A stretch of 64,000 nucleotides of DNA from Pseudovirgaria hyperparasitica (lineage: Eukaryota; Ascomycota; Dothideomycetes; Acrospermales; Acrospermaceae). The translations under genes and the position numbers were made by a program. This document shows, in pieces, positions 57,459-64,000 of this stretch (position 1 is its first letter; each line of letters starts with the position of its first letter). Under the pieces are notes generated by a model that was not told the origin of the DNA, did not search any database, and saw only the letters and a list, made by a program, of their open reading frames with translations. The DNA lies in the NCBI RefSeq assembly GCF_010093815.1, contig NW_022985552.1:558001-622000 (forward strand), given 5' to 3'.

Positions 57459-57512
57459 CAATGTCGTCTTGCAACTAGACACAATCAATGTCGTCTTGCA
57501 ACTAGACACAAT
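57459..57512. repeat. Perfect 27-bp tandem duplication
   Basis: Two identical copies (57459-57485 and 57486-57512) beginning CAATGTCGTCTTGCAACTAG. The absence of differences implies a recent event. Confidence 0.9.
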
Positions 57513-58924
57513 GTACATGGTGGCGCGGACGAATTACGAATGTGCAAGTCGTACAGTTCTGTCATGCTTAAATCGGCACGGGTACCGTAAGGCTATTATG
57601 GCGGTTGCAAACACTGTTTCACAGGCCGACCGTCGTTGTTCATAGTGCTTCGGAAGTGTCCCCGAATTACTCGATTCAGCAGTAAATTTGTCAGTGACAG
57701 TGAATGTCCCTGTTTCAGACACCGTGTCTGGTAACACAAGGCGCGCAAGGGCTCCCGTGCCAGGATCTTTCCTTTCTCACAAGATATACATCCTCAATAT
57801 TACTTATAAAGGGTAAGGCATGTCTGACAAAACTGCTGTGTACCCAGGACTGGCCATGACTAGCTAGGCGCCACAGTCAGTCTGAGCCTCATCCACACAG
57901 CCACAGTCCAGTGTCTTCGACTTTCGTGGCGTGCAATCTGGAATTTTCTAATTGATGTTGTAGCCTGTACGGAGCTGAAAACGAGGTATTTGAGGGACGA
58001 GAGTCTCGGAAAGACGCGCAATTTCGCGCATACATGCCATGAATCCGTGACGCCATGATGCCATATGCCATGCTAAAGCGGCGGTTGACAGCTGGCAGTG
58101 CTGCCAGTGTGCATTGTTCTCGCCATCGCCATCGCCATCACTGTCGCCATCGCCCTCGATCGGCCGAGCCGCCTGCGCGAGAAACATGGCTCCGGGAATC
58201 TTGTATAACCACGTCCAAGGGTAGAGCCACGTAGATGATGCCGTCGATGTCATAGGGGCATGAAAAAAGAAAGGCCAAACGATATCAATAGTATGAGCAT
58301 TCTCTGTATAGATGGCAGCCTTCATGGAGCAGCGACAGAAAGCCAATGGGACAGTAGCGACTGCGTGGAATGATAAAAGCGCGGGCGAGACGCTGGTCAA
58401 ATCGCAAGCGACCACATCAACCTCCTGCACGACCAGCCACCCGGACTTCCATTTGTCGGCGCCTGACAGCAATAATACTCGCCGTATCGAGCCCGAGACC
58501 TACAAGTACCACTACAAAGTCACGCGAACCACGAAGCGTGTACTGCTCTGGGTGGTTCGCCAGTGCTTTCGCAACAAGCCTAGCCCCGCTGTATCCCTAT
58601 CACTGGTCTACAAAGTACCTCTCTCCATGCGCCCGCGACCATCATGGCTGCCACACTGTTACTATACTGAGCAAAGCCTCTCGACTGCTGCCTCTTAACA
58701 GAGAGGGCCTCCTGGCCGGCTCTGTTCATCCGTCACATCCATACACATACCCACGGTGCTGGGCACTTGTCTCCTCACCGCTCCGTCTCGGGTACCATCA
58801 CATCAGCCCTTGCCTGTTACTTGGTCACTCACACAGGACCCCCTACTGCGATCGTGTGTCCGTCTCAAGCCTCACAGGCTTGGCTTACTTGTTCAGGGTA
58901 CAAAGCCTCATCTGAAACATCACC

Positions 58925-60188
58925 ATGGCGGGAAACACAATGGGTCAGACCGTGACGGTGGTCAACCAGTCAGGAAAAATTATCAAGGAGGCAAGCATAC
59001 CGCGAATGCATATTGGTACTTTCGCTTACAAGGGCATAGAGCAAGCATCTCATCAACGTATTCAGAGAGGCAAGAGCTGCGTATCGCGAGCGTAAAGCAG
59101 AGATCAAGGCTGTCCGCGATGTCGACTACGAACAACGAAAAGCACAACGGGCTCTCAAATCAATGACACTCGAAGACGACGACGCAGTCTCACGAGCTCC
59201 TTCCAAAGCTTCACGCACACGTTCTCGGGCCGACTCGAAGGCATCAGGGGTCCGACGTTCGAAAACACATCACCATCACACGCGAAAGCCGTCAGTGGAA
59301 CGAGGCACACCGGACAACTTCTACGAGAATGATGGGAGAGACGATATACCGTTACGGAAACAACTGGCCCGGAGACACACAGAGGGGATTATAGTACCAC
59401 CCAAGAAGGCTTCGCGCAGGTACTCCGAGGATGATATCGATATGGATCTAGCATATGGAGACCTGCCTCCACCACTGCCGGTTGCACGAAGAGTAGACGA
59501 GGACGAGCTGCGCGCTAAGGCGTCCAAGCTCACCATGTTACTCGATGAAGCAAACTGCTTACAATACTCCGTGACGACTATGATAGAGAACCTGCAGACG
59601 AATCCAGATAAGCTAGCAGCTGTAGCTCTTACTCTGGCGGAGATAAGCGGGCTTATCAGTAAATTGGCTCCAGGTGTGCTTGGTAGCCTCAAAGTCAGCT
59701 TTCCCGCCGTGGTAGCCCTTCTTGCTAGTCCGCAGTTTCTCATTGCCGCCGGTGTGGGTGTCGGTCTCACTGTGGTGTCACTTGGTGGTTTCAAGGTCAT
59801 CAAGAAGATTAAGGCTGAACAGGAAGTCGCCAGAGAGCTCGAGTCACCATTAGAGCTTGACGAGCTCGAAGCACCGGAGCTCAGCCGTATCGAAATGTGG
59901 AGAAGAGGCATCGCGGACGTAGAGGCCGATAGTAAAGGTACAACTGTCGACGGCGAATTCATAACGCCTGGTGCATCACGTCACCTGATAGCCGAAGGTG
60001 TCCTGGAGGAGGATCGGAAGTCCCGCAGATCCAAGGCACCAAAATCAGTACGAAGTGCAAAGACATCGAAAACGTCTCGAACTGCAAAATCATCAAGATC
60101 TACCCACTCAAAGAGCGGAGACTACCCTGGCGAGAAGAAAAGGACCAAAGTTAAACAACCTAGCGGTTTACGCCTGCTTTTTTCGTAA
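58925..60188 (+). CDS. Membrane-associated fungal protein of unknown function, 404 aa, GC-AG intron
   Basis: Exons 58925-58990 (22 codons) and 59040-60188 join in phase 0 through a 49-nt intron that begins GCAAGC and ends ATAG; no GT donor gives a sensible product. The N-terminus reads MAGNTMGQTVTVVNQSGKII then SKHLINVFREARAAYRERKA, a small domain followed by a charged helix. Residues 70-150 are basic, Ser/His-rich and disordered. A helical region follows, then a hydrophobic segment (about 243-275, PAVVALLASPQFLIAAGVGV...) able to span or insert in a membrane, flanked by a Lys-rich VIKKIKAEQE. The tail is Lys/Ser/Arg-rich with repeated SAKTSKTSRTAKSSRS. I recall similar uncharacterised proteins across filamentous ascomycetes but no function. 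Confidence 0.85.
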
Positions 60189-61310
60189 CAGTATGCAATG
60201 TTGATCACTATTGGTCCGCGCCTGTGTCATATACAAGACGTGATCATGTACACTCGGAGCCGGGAATCGGAGTTTGGGTAAACGGTGTTTAGAACCTGTT
60301 TCTTGTTCCTGTCCAAACGGCATATGTTGTATTTTGTATCTGTGCCCATAACAGCATGTCGATTCCGAGGACTCACTCTCAATGTTAGATGCCGATAGAA
60401 GCACGATACGTATCGATCAGGATTACATGAGACCAAGATGAATCTGCGCATAGCTAATGTCTTGTACCATATGAAGAGACGGCTCGCGTACAAATGACGC
60501 CATGGCTACGTACAAACGAGTCACCATAAGGCAGTGATACCTATTCATCAGCAGACGGAGTGAAGCTATCATCTAATCCGAATACGTTCGCGCACATCCA
60601 ACGCGAACACGAAGCCGAACAAGCGTGTCCGCCAAGTTCTTAATGAACGGCCTAAGATCAAAAGTATCCCCGCGTCGGTTTACTGGCCCGTCATCCTCAA
60701 GTCGCACTTAGAGTTCCGGGCGCGATGAGTTCGCATCATTTCTGGGGAAGTCGGACAGGGTGCGGACGTACAGCATCAACAACTCCTTGGAATGGAAAGA
60801 TTGCCCTCCCCAGCACAGATACATATTGACAGGTGCGCACCAGTTTATCCTTTCTATATTCCACGACCTACGCAGCAACTGGGCAGAACGGATGTTCGTT
60901 TCCATTCCGGCGTGGCACCCTAGCGCTCACTGTCCAACCGCATCGCCGCACTTAGTGGCCTAGTGACTCCATAGATCGCCTCCATTAATGTCGCCCGCGG
61001 CGCGAGTCAGCTTCAGCGTCATCAACGAGATCGACAGTGCGACTCTTCAAACCGTTCTCTTTGCCGAGTTAGGTTCTGTGTACGCTCTGTTCAATACGAA
61101 ACCGAGAACCTGGCTTGGCTTCAACTAACCACGCATTCTCTATGGAACGCACTACGTACCACCGAGTCGTGGCTGGAATAATGTGGCATAAGGAATGTGA
61201 TATAAGATAGACGTTGCCCTGGAGGGCTATGGCGATTTTCACACCAATACAATACATAAATCTACGTTATTTGATCTGTGGCTTGGTTACATTGATATTC
61301 TGCGTTCACC
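60189..61310. other. Intergenic, 1.1 kb
   Basis: Between two plus-strand genes: 3' flank of the 404-aa gene and promoter of the P450 gene. No gene seen. Confidence 0.5.
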
Positions 61311-62996
61311 ATGGCTATATCTTCCATTATCTTTCAATCACTCAAAAGTCCTGAGAATGCAGCGCTCCTTCTTCTACTATCAGTTAGTATACATTCATGC
61401 GTCTGGTGCCTTGCTGACCTTCCTAGATCACCATATATCTAGGTTCGATCGCAGTATACAACCTATACTTCCACCCCTTGGCCAAGTTTCCTGGTCCAAA
61501 ATGGCACGCTATCTCACATCTTGCCTACTGCCATAAGCTCATCCGCGGCACATGGCCGTTCGACGTGCTCCTCCTTCACGAGAAATACGGAGACGTTGTC
61601 CGCGTCGCGCCCAACGAACTCGCTTTCTCCACCCCTGAAGCCTGGAAGGACATCGCAGGTCACAGAACGGGCGGTGGCGAGGAGCTAAGCAAGTACGAGG
61701 GTTTCTATAAAATCAATCCGATCGAAGCCAGTAACATCGTCACCGCCTCTCGAGAGGAGCATGGCAAATTACGCCGCGAATTGGCGCACGGTTTCTCGGA
61801 AAAGAGCATGCGTGAGCAGGAGCCTATGATTGGAAAGTACATCGATCTTTTGATCCAGCGTCTCCACGAAAACTGTATCAAGGGCCCCGTGAATCTCGGC
61901 GCCTGGTATAACTTTACTACCTTCGATGTCATCGGCGACCTCGCCTTCGGCGAACCCTTCGGCTGTCTCGAAAGCTCCGAATATCACCCTTGGGTCAAAA
62001 TGATCCTTGAGTCTGCACGTCTCGGCACTGTCTTACAGGCCACCTACTACTTCCCCATCCTGAAATTCCTCCTCCTCCTAGTGCCCATATCAATCAAAGA
62101 ATCGTCTATGCGCGCCAGAGAGGCCGCACACCAGAAAGTCGCTAAACGGATTGAGAAAGGCTCGAGACCGGACTTGATCAACGGACTACTGTACTCGAAG
62201 CAGTCGCTTGGGCTGTCTATCGAACAGCTTGCAGAGAATGCGAACACGCTTGTCATCGCTGGCAGTGAGACGACGGCGACGCTGCTGTCGGGGGCGACCT
62301 TCCATATCCTGACGAATCCGGACGTGTTAGCGAAACTGACGGCGGAAGTGCGCTCAACATTCGCCAGTGACGACGAGATTGATATCATCAGCGTGGGAGG
62401 CCTGAAATATATGCTTGCGTGTCTGGACGAGGCTCTGAGGATGTATCCACCGGTACCCATTGGACTGCCAAGAATTACAGGGAAGGCTGGGGCGACTGTT
62501 TCTGGGGAATACTTACCTGCGGATGTAAGCCATGACGCGTCCCTATCTAGATCAAACAGTGGTACTGGGAAGACTGACGGCTTTGTGTAGACTGTTGTTG
62601 CTGTTTATCAGTGGGCATCGTACCACCGCTCCAAGTATTTCTCCAAGCCCATGGAATTCCACCCAGAGCGCTTCCTGGGCGCTGAGGAGTTTGCACACGA
62701 CAACAGGGAAATGCTGCAGCCTTTCTCCGTCGGACCAAGAAACTGTCTGGGCAGAAAGTAAGTTGTTCTTCTGTTCCGAACTTGTCGTGGTATGATTTAC
62801 TTACGAGTTCGCGCGTAGCCTGGCATATGCGGAGTCGCGACTGATCCTCGCACGTATGGTATTCAATTTCGACATGCGCATCGCAGATGAGAGCAAGGAT
62901 TGGAACCACGCCCAGAAGATATATTTTCTATGGCACAAGGGACCACTAATGGTGTACCTGACGCCGGTGAACAAGGATGTTAATAGGCATGCATAG
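61311..62996 (+). CDS. Cytochrome P450 monooxygenase, 504 aa, four exons
   Basis: Membrane-anchored haem-thiolate oxygenase of the endoplasmic reticulum. Exons 61311-61382, 61427-62524, 62591-62757 and 62819-62996 total 505 codons. The N-terminal anchor (ALLLLLSITIYLGSIAVYNL) is completed across intron 1, followed by the proline-rich hinge FHPLAKFPGPKWHAIS. The I-helix oxygen-activation motif is AGSETT, the K-helix EALR, the PERF motif FHPERF, and the haem loop FSVGPRNCLG with the proximal ligand C442. The hinge style and the overall pattern recall fungal CYP65-type enzymes (the isotrichodermin C-15 hydroxylase group), a tentative placement. All key residues are present. No backbone synthase lies nearby in this window, so its pathway is unknown. 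Confidence 0.93.
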
Positions 62997-64000
62997 GGGT
63001 TGAGTTCAGGCTTTGGACTGTTACATTTGTATATACTTGGAAGTCGTAATTAGACACATTTTGCTCGACAATCCCATTTCTCCTACGTCGGCGTCCGGAA
63101 CGTGCCCTTGCAAGTGGGGCCTGCTAAGTCTGATCATCGGCACCAACTAGCTTTATCCCGGTTAACACCCCAGTTCCCCCCGAGGATTCCTGGTTTCCAT
63201 CCGTCGCTTACTGAATTCTCGAGTCCAGTTTGTCGTTTAATTAGCTCTGCATTTACAGACACAAGGTCTTAGTGGAGCATTCGTGCGTATGCAAATCCGG
63301 CGTCTGCCGAGTCGCAAGAGTGAAACTGTTGTTCCCCTGTGCCGTCAGATAGATGTGGCACATGATTCCCGAGTACATTGCTGACATAGAAGCCTTGGGC
63401 AGTGACCATTGCAACAAAGCTTATACTATTATGGACATTGGTATTGGTGCCTTCAGTGATTGGTAGGTGCGCGTAGTGGGTTCACAAGGTAGTCTATCAG
63501 TCGCGATGGCGAAGATGGATCCGGTTCGAAGGCTTAAGGAAGTTATCAAAACGCGTAGTTCCACATAGTTATTAGCTATAGATACTGATAACATTTCTTA
63601 CCTTATATGGCTTGCTAGAGATCTAACTACAGCGTGTCCTAGCTAGAATGAGCTAGTTGTCCTAGCTCTACATAGCCCTTGTAGCTTACTTATAGCTAAT
63701 ATAACGGTGGTGCAGAAGGTCCAGGATAGTGCTTAGATTAATCCAACAATTATCTGGCTATGAAGAATAGAAGGTGGCAGTATAACTCCGTAGATATGCA
63801 AGTGAGCACTAAACGAGGCCACGTAACGGACCGGTGATTGCCGAAGGAGCATGCTCATGGGCATGGCGACTTCGAATCGTGGCAAATAGCGAACTAAAAA
63901 TATCTACTTAGGCTATAAATTAGTAGCACTTAACCTACGAGATTATTCTAGAAATTATAGCTACTAATAGAACGCTCTGGTCAAGAACTTTTTCATTGAT
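62997..64000. other. Right-edge intergenic, AT-rich relic in the last ~450 bases
   Basis: No gene seen. From about 63550 the sequence is dominated by TA-rich words (TAGCTA, CTAGCTAG, TTATAG) with few CpG, and contains no open frame, as expected of a decayed transposon mutated by RIP. The mobile-element family cannot be named. Confidence 0.45.

Larger units (their letters stand above)
55833..58924. other. 3.1-kb intergenic region
   Basis: Holds the DUG2 promoter, one weak two-exon candidate (55964-56546, minus), a 27-bp tandem duplication (57459-57512), a GCCATC hexamer array near 58125-58155, and the leader of the 404-aa gene. Longer open frames on both strands at 57950-58700 overlap each other and lack domains. 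Confidence 0.5.

Noticed and set aside
57948-58698. Overlapping frames on both strands (174 and 128 aa)
   Set aside because: They are mutually antisense, contain a GCCATC hexamer array, and show no motif.
31300-62996. Secondary-metabolite gene cluster (rhamnosidase, hydrolase, MFS, P450)
   Set aside because: No polyketide, peptide, terpene or other backbone enzyme is present, and housekeeping genes separate the P450 from the rest by about 19 kb.
1-64000. tRNA, snRNA or rRNA genes
   Set aside because: I scanned for B-box-like GTTCGA words with matching stems and for conserved rRNA or snRNA blocks and found none I could fold convincingly by eye; a tRNAscan/Infernal run would decide.

Overview
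The window is nuclear DNA of a filamentous ascomycete (Pezizomycotina). Dothideomycetes is my best guess, from overall style rather than any marker. The evidence is short spliceosomal introns (mostly 44-80 nt, GT-AG with two GC-AG), fungus-specific proteins (BFR2, DUG2, ERT1/AcuK, IND1) and long, loosely packed intergenic DNA. I rebuilt gene models by hand-splicing both strands. Most multi-exon models close exactly in frame; two that do not are stated (a frameshift in the GH78 gene and an unresolved 5' exon in a membrane-protein gene).

Layout. 0-15.5 kb is gene-poor: a 282-aa hypothetical protein, a roughly 7 kb gene-free stretch full of microsatellites with a 26-bp palindrome and AT-rich diverged duplications, a 235-aa protein with a small Cys/His cluster, the tiny spliced mitochondrial ribosomal gene bL33m (57 aa), and a 565-aa hypothetical protein. 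16-22.3 kb holds one seven-exon gene for a 1995-aa coiled-coil protein. 23.6-27.5 kb is a housekeeping block: a small single-pass membrane protein, then IND1 (complex I Fe-S assembly) and BFR2 (ribosome biogenesis), which diverge from a 216-bp intergenic region. 27.5-31.3 kb has no convincing gene.

31.3-42.2 kb looks accessory: a secreted GH78-type alpha-L-rhamnosidase with a one-base frameshift, a polytopic membrane protein, a secreted epoxide-hydrolase-like enzyme and a 13-exon DHA1-type MFS exporter containing a 13-nt microexon and a GC-AG intron. 44.9-55.8 kb is again conserved: the gluconeogenesis regulator ERT1/AcuK, riboflavin kinase, two unrecognised proteins and DUG2 (glutathione-degrading WD40-M20 peptidase). 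The right end carries a 404-aa membrane-associated fungal protein, a membrane-anchored cytochrome P450 and about 1 kb of AT-rich DNA with the look of a decayed (possibly RIP-mutated) repeat.

How the genes relate: there is no operon logic and no polyketide, peptide or terpene synthase in view, so the P450, hydrolase, exporter and glycosidase are better read as isolated secondary or nutritional functions than as a biosynthetic cluster. IND1, bL33m and riboflavin kinase all serve mitochondrial or flavin metabolism, but nothing in the sequence shows joint control. The most intriguing item is the 1995-aa coiled-coil protein, whose layout (disordered N-terminus, about 900-residue coiled coil, basic C-terminus) is that of synaptonemal-complex or spindle-pole scaffolds; this is an architectural inference only.
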